Source: Candidatus Paraluminiphilus aquimaris (lineage in GTDB: Bacteria; Pseudomonadota; Gammaproteobacteria; Pseudomonadales; Halieaceae). From it: a stretch of 64,000 bases of DNA. The notes under the pieces are model-generated. The model searched no databases. It was not told where the DNA came from and was given only the letters and a program-made list of their open reading frames with translations. The translations under genes and the position numbers were made by a program. The stretch covers positions 1,984,001-2,048,000 of the forward strand of contig NZ_CP036501.1 of assembly GCF_026230195.1 (NCBI RefSeq). Direction: 5' to 3'. This document shows positions 52,822 through 62,202 of the stretch, piece by piece (the stretch's first letter is position 1; each line of letters starts with the position of its first letter).

Positions 52822-54177
52822 CTAATACCTCACCAAGTGCAACGATTTCTGACGACCCGCGAGGTAAATCACCTTACTCCCATCAAAGAAAGCACTTTGC
52901 TCGAGCTTCATCTGAGCGCGCTGACCGTCCCACTCTGGGATGCGAACCGTGACATTACCCTCAATGGCATAACCCGTCATCGCATGTAGCGGCCAATCAC
53001 CCCTTCCGGGAGTCGGCCCCTGATTATCCCACATACCAATTGTGGGCCCCGGCGCATGGCCAAATAAACCCAAAGGGTGAGTATAAATGGCGTGCTCGAT
53101 ACCTTCATTCTCAATGGAGCGCTGTGCCGCCGCCAAGATCTCATTACCGGTTCTACCGACTCGAAATTCATGGGTTAGCAAGTCTTGCCACTGGTTGCCT
53201 AGCGCCATAGCACTTGAGAGCCCTTTTGGCGGCTCTGCCTCTCCAAGGTTCAACACATAACCCATTTCTTGGGTATCCGTGCACAAACTCAAATAACACA
53301 GCCCAACGTCCGTGTGCAGCAAGTCTCCGCGCCTAATAATCGAATTCGGAGAGCCATCGCCTAGAAAAGCGGCATCCTGTGCAAAGTCCGCCCCGCGCCA
53401 TTGACGGTTTACATCTGGGTGAAACCACGGCTCTAAGCCTTCTTCCTCAAATCGTGTTCGTATAAACCAGGAAACATCGCCCAATGTCGTGACGCCTGGC
53501 GTGATGACTTCGCTACTAAAGGCTCGTGCAATGGTCTCTCGTGCAATGCCAACAGCCCGTTGCCAGACTTCCACCTCACTCTTTAGGCGCGTCTCCATCC
53601 ATCGAACAACAAGCGACTCAGACGAAATCACACGCTCGCCAAATTCCGTTCCAATGGCACTCATTAACTTGCCATGCAGACTGTGGCTCAAACCATCGGC
53701 CACGGGCCATGTATCGCTTGTATTAATGGCAATACGTTGTGGGTTACGTTCCCGAACAACCTCACCTAGGCGAGCCCATTGTGCGCTCAAATCACCGCCT
53801 TCCCAGGCAGCTTGATAGAGCGAACCGAGAGGGTAGCGGCTTACAGTGAGTCGCTCAACACCCTGCTCGCCCCGATCAAAAAACACCAAGATCGTCGTGC
53901 GCCGCGCGGTGAATCGCGGTTTTGGCACGAGCGACATGAATACGGGATCATCGTTGTACTCGCGAGCAATAACGAGCCACATGTCGATCCCGGATTCACG
54001 CATCAAGCCCGGTAGTAGCGTGTCTAGGCGCTCTTCAATGATCGCATTTTCAAGAACGGGACGATTTTCATAAGGCTCAATCGCAAGCGTCTGCGCTTGA
54101 CTCAAAGGTGAGACGGCACCCAAAAATACTGTTATGCCTAGCAGCCAAAAAACCGACTTGAGCTTAATCGTATACAT
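52822..54177 (-). CDS. Exported M24 family metallopeptidase (Xaa-Pro peptidase-like)
   Basis: Creatinase/aminopeptidase P family, 451 residues from ATG 54177, with AGGAG 5 bases upstream. A signal peptide (VFWLLGITVFLGAVSPLSQA) precedes the body. The five metal ligands can be read as Asp in HTDVGL, Asp in CTDTQEMGY, His in FGHAPGP, Glu in AIEGNVTVR and Glu in KLEQSAFF. It may trim proline-containing peptides in the periplasm; the prolidase or aminopeptidase branch cannot be chosen. Confidence 0.85.
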   Translation of the reverse strand: MYTIKLKSVFWLLGITVFLGAVSPLSQAQTLAIEPYENRPVLENAIIEERLDTLLPGLMRESGIDMWLVIAREYNDDPVFMSLVPKPRFTARRTTILVFFDRGEQGVERLTVSRYPLGSLYQAAWEGGDLSAQWARLGEVVRERNPQRIAINTSDTWPVADGLSHSLHGKLMSAIGTEFGERVISSESLVVRWMETRLKSEVEVWQRAVGIARETIARAFSSEVITPGVTTLGDVSWFIRTRFEEEGLEPWFHPDVNRQWRGADFAQDAAFLGDGSPNSIIRRGDLLHTDVGLCYLSLCTDTQEMGYVLNLGEAEPPKGLSSAMALGNQWQDLLTHEFRVGRTGNEILAAAQRSIENEGIEHAIYTHPLGLFGHAPGPTIGMWDNQGPTPGRGDWPLHAMTGYAIEGNVTVRIPEWDGQRAQMKLEQSAFFDGSKVIYLAGRQKSLHLVRY

Positions 54178-54282
54178 CCCCACTCCTTCCTGCCCGGGGT
54201 GAATCCCTTTGTTTCAGGCGTTGAATGCTGCCAGGTAGTTATTGGACTTACGGGTCAACACCTCTATTGAATAACTCGAACC

Positions 54283-54804
54283 TCACCGCTCCTCAATGAA
54301 CGCTTGCCATACGCCCATGACCTTAGCGGGCTCCCAAACCTTATCCATATCAACCTTGGCCGCTGATTCAGACCAAGCTAAACGCTCGACTCTGTACTTA
54401 TAAAAAAATGCTGAGACGCGCATATTTGCAGCACAGTGAACCCATATTGGGTCATCACCACATGCTTCAAAAATCTTTATAAAGTGCTCAAAATCCTCGC
54501 GTGTCGGGTTTGTGAACACAACCGGCAGATGGAAGTACCGAACCCCCAGTTCCTGCAGTAACTCGTCCTCGTTACCTAAGGCATTTTCGTGGTCTTTGGG
54601 GGCGAGGTTAATGATGGTTGTATAACCCGCGTCTTTAATTAGCCTGAGCTGTTGCTCAGTTGGCTGACCTGAAGTGGCAACCCTGTCATCGAGCTGCACG
54701 TAATTGAAGATATCTTCAAGGCCGCGAAGGTTACCCGACCATCCAAGTCGCTTCCTAACGCGTGTCGCGTAATAGCCAAGTACTGTATTGAAGGTATTTG
54801 CCAT
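54283..54804 (-). CDS. Protein tyrosine/dual-specificity phosphatase-like protein
   Basis: Cysteine phosphatase of 173 residues with the P-loop HCAANMRVSAF (CX5R: Cys-A-A-N-M-Arg). The preceding VATSGQPTEQQLRLIKDAGYTTIINL resembles the beta-lactamase-hydrolase-like/DUF442 phosphatase group, here with its general-acid loop unclear. It begins 105 bp before the M24 gene on the same strand. The substrate, protein or small molecule, is not known. Confidence 0.82.
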   Translation of the reverse strand: MANTFNTVLGYYATRVRKRLGWSGNLRGLEDIFNYVQLDDRVATSGQPTEQQLRLIKDAGYTTIINLAPKDHENALGNEDELLQELGVRYFHLPVVFTNPTREDFEHFIKIFEACGDDPIWVHCAANMRVSAFFYKYRVERLAWSESAAKVDMDKVWEPAKVMGVWQAFIEER

Positions 54805-54922
54805 CCTGTCTCCAGTGGGCCCAGATGCGACGCGTGCGCGAGCACCTTGATCCCCCTCACTCCGTTTAGGTCATTCTGAGGCGCTAACTAGGCAGCTCTC
54901 ATGGGCGCCCAGTCGTCTCCTT

Positions 54923-55261
54923 TCAGAGCGACGCGGGTAACGGTTTGTTGATGGGCTGAGTGAGCGTCGAGGGATCCTGAGCAAACCCGATAATGGCGGT
55001 ATAACCTTCACTTTTCTCGCAATGAGCGAAACCCTTTTGACCAACAAGTTTTGTCCCTGCGCCGCAGGTGTAAGTGACACCCTCTTCCACGTCGACAACA
55101 GTGAGCTCACCGGCGACAATAAAGGTCAGCGAATCAAAATCGTGCCAATGCGGCTCGTTTTCCACTGCAGGGAAATCGAACTTGTGTGCGGTGTACCCCG
55201 CAGCTTCACATTGCGCATACGCGTCAGCTTCATCGTTAAAGGTTCCCAAACGCTCTTTCAT
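54923..55261 (-). CDS. Cupin domain protein
   Basis: Single-domain beta-barrel protein of 112 residues from ATG 55261, which has GAGGAG 7 bases upstream; the longer frame to 55312 lacks such a site. The cupin motif begins EPHWHDFDSLTFIVAGELTVVD, with HWH as candidate metal ligands and TLVG in the second motif region. The ligand is unknown. Confidence 0.75.
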   Translation of the reverse strand: MKERLGTFNDEADAYAQCEAAGYTAHKFDFPAVENEPHWHDFDSLTFIVAGELTVVDVEEGVTYTCGAGTKLVGQKGFAHCEKSEGYTAIIGFAQDPSTLTQPINKPLPASL

Positions 55262-55626
55262 AGCTCGCTCCTCGTTTCTCTTTTTTTGCAAGGCCTCACG
55301 ACGTTTTATCATTTGTGGCGTGAGTGCGCTGCTGATTTTCCTTGGGCATTATTTGTCGCTCACCGTCGATGGTGGCATTGATCACGACCAATAACCACCT
55401 CCACATGAGACGACTGAATCTCCTTGCTTTGACACCGACCCCACTCGAAAAATTTCACCCCAAACTAAGAGCGCCAGGTTACAAGGAGCGGAACAGGCTC
55501 AAGGAAAATCGACTGTGCAGGCAGAGAACCTTTAGCCTTCAACGCCTCTCAACTGAGTCAGACACCCTTTTACCGCCCCCGACTTAGTGCGCAAGGGTAA
55601 TAACCTTGGGCACGCAGCCCCTCTCT
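55262..55626. other. Intergenic region, nothing supported
   Basis: 365 bp between the cupin gene and the next minus-strand membrane gene. It contains short open frames of low-complexity composition but none with a start context or a recognisable domain. I see no hairpin, repeat or strong promoter. Confidence 0.4.
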
Positions 55627-56112
55627 TTACTGAGCCGACCGTCGTAGTTTGAGGATCTGAAAGCCAACGCCTAGGACATAAAGCATCAAGAACGCTAGAT
55701 GGAACCCCTGCAGCACCGGTGAATCAAACGAATCGATAAACGGATCCCCAACTGGCAATCGACGCAAGAAGTCTGTGATCGCGGGAATCATGTGAAAAAG
55801 AATGGTGGCGCTGTAAGCAATCGCCTGAAAATAAGGCGATGCCCGACCAAAGAGGTTGAAACGCTCCAGTAAGAAGCCACCGAGAGCCGCGCCCAAGGTA
55901 AGCAACCCTAGGATATGCGCGACGCCAAACCCACCTTGGTTGTAAATACCAAGTGCTGAACCGGCAACAATCACCGTCACAATTAAGTACCACGCACCAG
56001 TCTGGGTAGACGCTTTAATGACGCCGTGCCTTGATATTGCAGCGATCGCTAAGAGCAATGCCGCTATACCCATCATTGTGTGAAACCATCCAAGCCATGT
56101 CATTGCAGGCAT
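55627..56112 (-). CDS. Four-helix membrane protein, function unknown
   Basis: Inner-membrane protein of 161 residues with about four to five hydrophobic helices (FHTMMGIAALLLAIAAI, WYLIVTVIVAGSALGIYNQG, AHILGLLTLGAALGGFLL, FHLAFLMLYVLGVGFQIL). Short soluble loops with conserved-looking His residues (FHTMM, FHMIP, FHLAF) recall DUF2306-like proteins. I do not recognise a specific function. It is 50 bp from the next membrane gene on the same strand, and the two may be a unit. Confidence 0.6.
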   Translation of the reverse strand: MPAMTWLGWFHTMMGIAALLLAIAAISRHGVIKASTQTGAWYLIVTVIVAGSALGIYNQGGFGVAHILGLLTLGAALGGFLLERFNLFGRASPYFQAIAYSATILFHMIPAITDFLRRLPVGDPFIDSFDSPVLQGFHLAFLMLYVLGVGFQILKLRRSAQ

Positions 56113-56162
56113 ATCTTTCCCCCAGTTATTGATGTGTTGTTATAAAAACGCTTTTAGAGCGT

Positions 56163-56423
56163 CTAGGACCTCGAAAACTTGTGGATGAGCGCTAAAAATA
56201 GACTGCCAAACGCGGCGTACGCCAAATTACTGCCGACCCTTCCCCAGTCCAACCCAGCGTATTCAACCCAAAACATAATACCGACGCCCACGGGCATGAA
56301 GGCAATAAAAAAACGCTTCATGTTCTGAGACGTATCTTTGAACTCTCCTAGAGCCCAGAATAACGGAATATAAAACGTAAGGAGGCAGATGACCGAGAGT
56401 GCAAAGTATGAGTATCCGGGCAT
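56163..56423 (-). CDS. Small three-helix membrane protein, function unknown
   Basis: From ATG 56423 the product has 86 residues, with three hydrophobic segments (YFALSVICLLTFYIPLFWAL, RFFIAFMPVGVGIMFWVEY, NLAYAAFGSLFLALIH). The frame to 56504 adds 27 poorly convincing residues. No family recognised. Upstream neighbour of the four-helix protein. Confidence 0.5.
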   Translation of the reverse strand: MPGYSYFALSVICLLTFYIPLFWALGEFKDTSQNMKRFFIAFMPVGVGIMFWVEYAGLDWGRVGSNLAYAAFGSLFLALIHKFSRS

Positions 56424-56649
56424 TGTGAAAAGTAGAACCTCCGTAGGCAAAAAGTGCAGGCCGAGCGGGCCTAGCCTAACCTTTGGGTGCCAACACTTAA
56501 ACAATAAAAACGATTTGGTCTTGTGCCATTACGTCAGTAACAAGGGCGTTTGAACCAAAAGCGTGTGACCCCGAGGGTCAGCAAAGCGCTTGTTGAGTAA
56601 TGAAAAAAGGTGCACATTGACGGCAGTTAGGCATTAGAAAGGTTTTCTG

Positions 56650-57180
56650 GTGGAGCTCTTATACCAACAGCAAGATAGCCAGCAAACACTGCGAGAAGCG
56701 ATTGAGGAGTACCATCGCTACTTGACCCATATTGGTCGAAAGATACTCTCCGACGCGCCTGATAACGCTAAGACCGTTTGGCGATACCACGACGCAACAC
56801 ATGCTTTATTTGGGCACGACACCTCCATCGAAGGCGAAGCAACGCTCGATTTTTGGGTGCTTTTTGGCACCGATATCTCTTGGCAAGTGCTCCGCGAATA
56901 TCAACAAATTCCAGAGATCAAAAACCTTAGCCGAGCCGTCATTACTCAACTCGGCGTGTTATTTATTCCCAAGCTTTACTGGCGAAACAGACGCGCCCTA
57001 TGGCAAGTGTTTAGAAATTCTCGGCAAATGACGAAGAAGTGGCCCTTCGAAATGCCCGTTGAATCTTTGGATCAGACACTCGTGGATCTGAGAGCCGAGT
57101 ATGGCATCAAATTGCTAACACCTGAGCAACGAAAACCTAGCCAAGCCACTTACTTTGACTACACCATTGTGAGCACATAG
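56650..57180 (+). CDS. Coq4-like protein
   Basis: Cytosolic helical protein of 176 residues starting at GTG. The Coq4 metal motif HDxxH-X11-E is exact here: His47-Asp48-x-x-His51 and Glu63 (YHDATH...EGE). Coq4 helps organise ubiquinone synthesis in mitochondria, and bacterial versions exist. This copy is outside any ubi cluster, between membrane proteins and an esterase, so the biochemical role in this organism is open. Confidence 0.72.
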   Translation: MELLYQQQDSQQTLREAIEEYHRYLTHIGRKILSDAPDNAKTVWRYHDATHALFGHDTSIEGEATLDFWVLFGTDISWQVLREYQQIPEIKNLSRAVITQLGVLFIPKLYWRNRRALWQVFRNSRQMTKKWPFEMPVESLDQTLVDLRAEYGIKLLTPEQRKPSQATYFDYTIVST

Positions 57181-57207
57181 CCGCTCTATCTACACTGCTT
57201 AGAAGGC

Positions 57208-58167
57208 CTAAATGGCAAATCGATCGTAATATTGAGCGAAGGAATCGAACGTAAACTTTTGTGCCAAGGCGCCAATATCACCGCCATCACCAATGTATTC
57301 GAAAGCGTGATAGCAACCCTCAAAAACCGTGCTCACAACCTCCACGCCATCCCCGGTTAGCCGCTCAACGTAAGTCTGTGTCTCCCAGTAGAACGGATCC
57401 TTATCTCCAACGTAGGTGATAGTAGGTGGCAGCCCTTTAAAGGTGCTAGCTCGAGCCGGAGCCGCATAGGCACTCAGCTCTTCCCTGCCTTCCCTCACAT
57501 CTTTGAGGTAGGCACTCCAGCCAATGCGATTGAGTCCGGTATCCCATACCGGAGGGTCGATGTTGCGGTCTGGATCACTGGGCTGAGTCTCGTCGATCAT
57601 GGGATAAAAAGGCATTTGAAAGACCGGCGAAACATCACCGGAATCTCGCGCCTTCAACGCAACTGCAGCGGTTAAACCGCCGCCGGCGCTATGACCCCCA
57701 ATGATGAATCTATCCGTACACCCAAGCGTCTGTGTATTGTCGCGCGCCCAAATAAGCGCGTCGTAACAGTCCTGAAAACCGCCCGGGTACGGCCGACTTT
57801 TCGCCTTCCGATAATCAGGCGCTACGACGACGCAGGGTCGAGTCTCAATAAACCTACGTATGAGTTCAGAAGAGCCCTCCGGCACCCCCATGATGTAACC
57901 GCCCCCATGAAAATAAACCAAGCACGGAAGCGGACCGACACTATTCTTTGGACGATAGATGCGAGTGCGAATCGGGTAGTTATCCAAACTACTGGCAATG
58001 TTACGCGTCGAACAGTCTAAGCTCTCAACGTCTTTCCCCATTTCCTTTCGCCTATACCAGTCAACAAGACGAACAAACCCCGGAATCTTCATGAGACGAG
58101 CCATGCGCCGTAAAGCAGACACTTGCGGCTGTAGGTCTGGATGAAATTCCTCGTCTCTAATGTGCAT
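57208..58167 (-). CDS. Alpha/beta hydrolase, hormone-sensitive lipase family
   Basis: Esterase-type hydrolase of 319 residues from ATG 58167, with GAGGG about 5 bases upstream. HGGGYIMG (oxyanion), GGHSAGGG (nucleophile Ser) and a late His in CYHAFEY fit the HSL/family IV esterases. No signal peptide. The substrate is unknown, probably a short acyl ester. Confidence 0.85.
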   Translation of the reverse strand: MHIRDEEFHPDLQPQVSALRRMARLMKIPGFVRLVDWYRRKEMGKDVESLDCSTRNIASSLDNYPIRTRIYRPKNSVGPLPCLVYFHGGGYIMGVPEGSSELIRRFIETRPCVVVAPDYRKAKSRPYPGGFQDCYDALIWARDNTQTLGCTDRFIIGGHSAGGGLTAAVALKARDSGDVSPVFQMPFYPMIDETQPSDPDRNIDPPVWDTGLNRIGWSAYLKDVREGREELSAYAAPARASTFKGLPPTITYVGDKDPFYWETQTYVERLTGDGVEVVSTVFEGCYHAFEYIGDGGDIGALAQKFTFDSFAQYYDRFAI

Positions 58168-58361
58168 GGGTGCCCTCTTCAATCTTGGCAAGTCGCTTGC
58201 GATTTAACTTTACTTTCAGGCGTCTTAACACCGCTCAGTGATTTGTCTGAACGCGATTTACAGTTTGCTCGGAATGAGCGGTGTTACAAATTCAAACTTG
58301 CATTCTCAATCAGTGACCCACATCTTTACTTCTCTTAAATAACAATGACAAGTGAACGACG

Positions 58362-59141
58362 ATGTCCGATTTTCCGCTTCCCAATGTATCAACCGATTTG
58401 TCAGGTCAAGTTGCCTTCGTCACAGGCACCACATCGGGCCTGGGTAAGCGCTTCGCTAAAGTGCTTGCAGCCTGTGGTGCAAAAGTAGCATTAACAGGTC
58501 GTCGTGCTGACCGTTTAGAGAGCCTTGCCCAGGAAATAAGAGCCGACGGCGGTGTATGCGAACCCATTCCGCTCGATATGACATCACGAGAAAGCATTCG
58601 CTCAGCGCTTGCTCAGGCAAAGGCGAAGCTTGGGACCGTGCAGATCTTGGTCAATAACGCCGGCATTCCCGATGCGGAGCGCGCCATTAAGATGTCAGAT
58701 GAGCTCACTGATGCGGTATTTGATACAAATTTAGTCGGTCCTTGGGTGTTGTCGTGTGAAGTGGCCCGCGAGCTCATCGCGCAAAAAATGACCGGGAGGA
58801 TCGTCAATATCGCCTCTGTTGCTGCCTTCAGTATTACGGGCGCCGTGGCGACAACGCTCTACTCGACCACCAAAAGTGCGGTTGTGCGGATGACCGAATC
58901 GCATGCTATGGAGTGGGCACGCAACCACATCAATGTAAATTGCATTGCTCCCGGCGCTTTCTCGAGCGAGATGATGGACGGGATGCTTTCTCGGGTGGGT
59001 GATATATCTCAAGGATTCCCCCGAAAACGCATTTGCGACCCAGCACAAATGGATAGCACGTTGCTCTTCCTCGTGTCGCCCGCCTCAGAGTGTGTCACGG
59101 GCACCGTGATTAAAATTGATGACGGACAGGGACCACGCTGA
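58362..59141 (+). CDS. SDR family oxidoreductase
   Basis: Short-chain dehydrogenase of 259 residues with TGTTSGLGKRFA, NNAG, IASVAAFS and the YSTTKSAV Tyr/Lys pair, and C-terminal IDDGQGPR. Its stop overlaps the start of the next SDR by 1 bp (TGATG). The two may act in sequence on one small substrate; I cannot name it. Confidence 0.88.
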   Translation: MSDFPLPNVSTDLSGQVAFVTGTTSGLGKRFAKVLAACGAKVALTGRRADRLESLAQEIRADGGVCEPIPLDMTSRESIRSALAQAKAKLGTVQILVNNAGIPDAERAIKMSDELTDAVFDTNLVGPWVLSCEVARELIAQKMTGRIVNIASVAAFSITGAVATTLYSTTKSAVVRMTESHAMEWARNHINVNCIAPGAFSSEMMDGMLSRVGDISQGFPRKRICDPAQMDSTLLFLVSPASECVTGTVIKIDDGQGPR

Positions 59142-59866
59142 TGAGCTTAGTGGGCGCGCTGAATTTTTCCGGGAAAAAAGTGCTCGTATGCGGAGGCTCC
59201 GATGGTATCGGCTACGGAGTGGCTATAGCGTTTCTCGAGGCAGGAGCGGAGGTCTCGATAACAGGTACGCGACCTGCTGATCATTACGAAAACGACTTCA
59301 GTCATTTCACCTACCATCAATTCGATGTACAGAACCCAGATGCCATTACTGCCCTAGCTTCCAAATTCAGCGAGCTGGATGTCATGGCTAATTGCATTGG
59401 CGCTGTTCTCTGGAAAAAGGAGGAGTTTGAGCGCGCAGGTTTTGAAAAGATCATCAGTATCAATCTGACAGGCGCTATGCAGCTCTGTACTGAGTTCTAC
59501 CCACTTTTACAGGTCAATGCCGGCTGCATAGTGAATGTTGATTCGGTGGTCACCCTCAGCGCAGCCGTAAACAATCCTGCGTATAGCGCAAGTAAGGCAG
59601 GCCTTGTTCAGCTCACCAAAGCTCTTGCGAAAAAATGGGGGCCCACTGGCGTTCGTGTCAACACAGTCGCACCGGGTATGGTCCCCACTAAGATGACCGT
59701 GAATCAGTCGGGGGAGGAGAACGAGGCAAGGTTTAAGCAGACAAACCCAATACCCCGATTTGGGCGCCCAGAGGATATCGCCGGCGGTGTTCTATTTCTC
59801 GCCTCACCCTTGGCCGCCTATGTCACAGGTCAGCAAATCGTGATTGATGGCGGACTGACGCTATAA
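59141..59866 (+). CDS. SDR family oxidoreductase (second of tandem pair)
   Basis: SDR of 241 residues with CGGSDGIGYGVA in the Rossmann motif, an unusual NCIGAVLW instead of the standard NNAG, and YSASKAGL in the active site. Coupled to the preceding SDR by a 1-bp overlap. The tandem coupling suggests a two-step conversion or a heteromer. Confidence 0.88.
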   Translation: MSLVGALNFSGKKVLVCGGSDGIGYGVAIAFLEAGAEVSITGTRPADHYENDFSHFTYHQFDVQNPDAITALASKFSELDVMANCIGAVLWKKEEFERAGFEKIISINLTGAMQLCTEFYPLLQVNAGCIVNVDSVVTLSAAVNNPAYSASKAGLVQLTKALAKKWGPTGVRVNTVAPGMVPTKMTVNQSGEENEARFKQTNPIPRFGRPEDIAGGVLFLASPLAAYVTGQQIVIDGGLTL

Positions 59867-60030
59867 CCTGAAGAGCCCTCGCGTTGTATGTCGTTTGCGC
59901 CGTCGTGTTGGGCGAGGCTGATCCAATTTCTGGCATCTATTATTCTCGCATCTCAAACACAACGACGCACCGCGACGTGGGCCACTTGGCTTTTATAGCC
60001 CGTCAGAGCGATTTGACGGAGTGCGCCGCG

Positions 60031-60480
60031 TTACCCCATAAAGTTGCGAAGTGCGTAAGACCCCAAGGTTTCGGCAACTACAGTGCCATTCGTGTCGGTG
60101 AGCACTGCCTTCTGTTGAAAATCGTACCTTCCCGTCTCCTCAAGTTTTGAATTCATTTCAAGTGCTTGATCGGCACCAAAATATGCCGTCGCAGTGATAT
60201 CAGTCATGGCCGGCGCTTTAAAGTCAATCTTGAGATCACGAACGACTGGCTGGAACTTGCGCGGATTATCCAGATACCGTGCCGTAATCAGCCCACCTAA
60301 AAACTCGCCCAATGAGAACAAAACACCGGCATGCATGATGCCAATGTGATTGCCGGCCGCCTTAGAGTTGGGAATTGTCGCCTTAAAGACCCCATTCTCC
60401 GCTTCAAGAACAGTAAGTCCTAAGAACTCGTAGATGGGGCAATTTTTCTTCGCCCCAGCCTCAAATGCGACTAAATCCAT
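60031..60480 (-). CDS. Hotdog thioesterase (DUF4442/YiiD-C-like)
   Basis: Protein of 149 residues with a hotdog fold: HIGIMHAGVLFSLGEFLGGLI is the central helix region and the DITATAYFGADQALEMNSKLEETGRY strands follow. It may hydrolyse an acyl-CoA. Convergent with the SDR pair across about 160 bp that hold no gene. Confidence 0.78.
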   Translation of the reverse strand: MDLVAFEAGAKKNCPIYEFLGLTVLEAENGVFKATIPNSKAAGNHIGIMHAGVLFSLGEFLGGLITARYLDNPRKFQPVVRDLKIDFKAPAMTDITATAYFGADQALEMNSKLEETGRYDFQQKAVLTDTNGTVVAETLGSYALRNFMG

Positions 60481-60637
60481 TACTCACTCCTTGCCTAAAT
60501 TATTGACGTTCGTATGAACCGCTGACCGTTGAAGGGTCGCACGACGATAGTCCAGATGACAACACCGTGCGAGTGCATATGTCGCGAAAATCACCTATCG
60601 TTGGAACGACCAAAAATAATAAATCGTGGTATCTGAA

Positions 60638-61381
60638 ATGCGTCGTTATGGCACAACACCCGGTAGACCAGAGGAATATCGTCAAGGCAGTGAACGAGCG
60701 GTGCGGCCCAAAGACGCTTCCACGCTGATCATTGTTCGGCAGGACGATGAGCCGCGATTACTCCTCGGGAAACGCTCGATGCAGCACAAGTTCATGCCGG
60801 GGAAGTTTGTCTTTCCTGGCGGTCGCCTAGATTTAATCGACCAGCGGCTAAAGGTGCCGACTGAGCTCCCCGAGCCTGTCATGCAGCGTTTACGAAAAAA
60901 AACGCAGTCACACGTTAGTGACGCGAAACTTAGAGGGCTCGCGCTCGCGGCTATTCGGGAAACATTCGAAGAGACCGGGCTTGTGGTGGGGCGGCCCACA
61001 ACCGCAATCGTTCATACCGCCAATACGGGCTGGCAAGACTATCTTTCGCACGGTGTGATTCCACCGTTAGAGTCAATGGATTTCATCGCTCGGGCCATAA
61101 CGCCGCCGTATCGTACGCGTCGCTTTGATACGCGATTTTTTATGGTTTATGAGGATGTCATCCACTCGGATCCCAGTGCGGTGGGTAGCGCTTCGGGAGA
61201 GCTCCTTGATCTTCATTGGCTTACACTAGACGAGGCACGAAAAACCGACTTGCCCGCAATAACACGCATGGTGATCGATATTATCGAGGAGCGATTAACC
61301 CAACCGCGCAAGACACAGCTGACAGAGAATGCGCCCTTTGTCCGCTTACTCCACAACCAATGGGTCAACGAGAAGTTATAA
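60638..61381 (+). CDS. NUDIX hydrolase
   Basis: NUDIX family protein of 247 residues (GTG 60626 would add four). The NUDIX box is recognisable with an insert: GKFVFPGGRLD, then about 40 residues, then AIRETFEETGLVVG, giving the REx2EExG core. The long insert and length resemble NUDT19-like or acyl-CoA diphosphatase relatives. The substrate is unknown. Confidence 0.85.
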   Translation: MRRYGTTPGRPEEYRQGSERAVRPKDASTLIIVRQDDEPRLLLGKRSMQHKFMPGKFVFPGGRLDLIDQRLKVPTELPEPVMQRLRKKTQSHVSDAKLRGLALAAIRETFEETGLVVGRPTTAIVHTANTGWQDYLSHGVIPPLESMDFIARAITPPYRTRRFDTRFFMVYEDVIHSDPSAVGSASGELLDLHWLTLDEARKTDLPAITRMVIDIIEERLTQPRKTQLTENAPFVRLLHNQWVNEKL

Positions 61382-61441
61382 GTCGAAAAGCCAGCGGCTC
61401 GGCTTGAGGTAGAAAAAGACAGCATCCAGCGAAGAATAATA

Positions 61442-61761
61442 ATGAAGAGCAGCAACGTGATCGCAAAAGCTAGCACCGGACAATCACAGTTTCATTATCG
61501 AACGTGCCATCTCTGCGAGACGATGTGCGGTATCGAAGTCGAGCATGATGGGGAAATATCATTGCAATCCGCGGTCATAAAAACGACGTTCTTAGCAAAG
61601 GCAATATCTGTCCCAAGGCCACGGGATTTCAAGACATTCACACGGATCCCGATCGTCTTAGGCCGAGCTACATAAGAACCACACACTTCCACTCTTCCAA
61701 GAAGAAAAAATATCGAAATGCTTTTGAGGGCGGATTCAATCGTTCGCCCGAAGAAACTTAA
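61442..61761 (+). pseudogene. Frameshifted remnant of a molybdopterin-dependent oxidoreductase N-terminus
   Basis: Frame 1 from 61442 encodes FHYRTCHLCETMCGIEVEHDGEI, the [4Fe-4S] domain start of the bis-MGD family. At about 61555-61558 the coding shifts: from 61558 another frame reads IIAIRGHKNDVLSKGNICPKA and then GFQDIHTDPDRLRPSY, the natural continuation, ending at TAA 61761. Only about 80 residues of a protein normally over 650 remain, so the gene is both frameshifted and 3' deleted. It overlaps the next minus-strand gene by 26 bp. Confidence 0.8.
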
Positions 61762-62167
61762 TCATGGCTTTTTCATGCGCGCGATCTCGGAGTCGATAAA
61801 CGGCAATAACATCCCTTGGAACAAGGTTTTCTCCATCAGAAATATGCAGACGCGACTTACCGGGAATGATGTACCGAGCAAGGCGGCCGATGTCCTTACT
61901 TCTGGGGTGTATTGGTCGATCAAGAACCAGTAAGAAATTGCCCTGATCCTTGGATCGAATAATGATGGACTGGCGGTCGCCATCGCGAAAATTTTTGTAC
62001 TGGAAATCATAGATCCCAGTCACCGGCTCTAATCCGAGACTCATGTATCGGTCGGGTATTTGGCTGGACTCAACAGCAGCAACCCTCAACGGAGCCAGAA
62101 GCTGAAGCGTTGTGAGGGCAACAACAAATGACAAGCACATAGCGTTACCCAATCGAAATCTGCTCAT
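61736..62167 (-). CDS. Exported protein of unknown function (paralogue 2)
   Basis: Exported or secreted protein of 143 residues from ATG 62167, with a signal peptide (MCLSFVVALTTLQLLAPLRVAA). The mature part GNFLLVLDRPIHP...VIAVYRLRDRAHEKAMIKFL resembles the next gene's product, though identity is moderate. No cysteine at the mature N-terminus. Function unknown; its 3' end lies in the pseudogene. Confidence 0.65.
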   Translation of the reverse strand: MSRFRLGNAMCLSFVVALTTLQLLAPLRVAAVESSQIPDRYMSLGLEPVTGIYDFQYKNFRDGDRQSIIIRSKDQGNFLLVLDRPIHPRSKDIGRLARYIIPGKSRLHISDGENLVPRDVIAVYRLRDRAHEKAMIKFLRAND

Positions 62168-62202
62168 CACGCTGCCATTATCAAGTCAGCACGCATTTTG
62201 AC

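Noticed and set aside
55342-55587. 81-residue open frame in the gap after the cupin gene
   Set aside because: Starts without a ribosome-binding site, is rich in Leu/Arg/Thr at random and lacks homology I recognise.
59884-60150. 88-residue open frame opposite the hotdog thioesterase gene
   Set aside because: Its second half lies antisense to the thioesterase coding region, it starts with a weak codon, and it has no domain.
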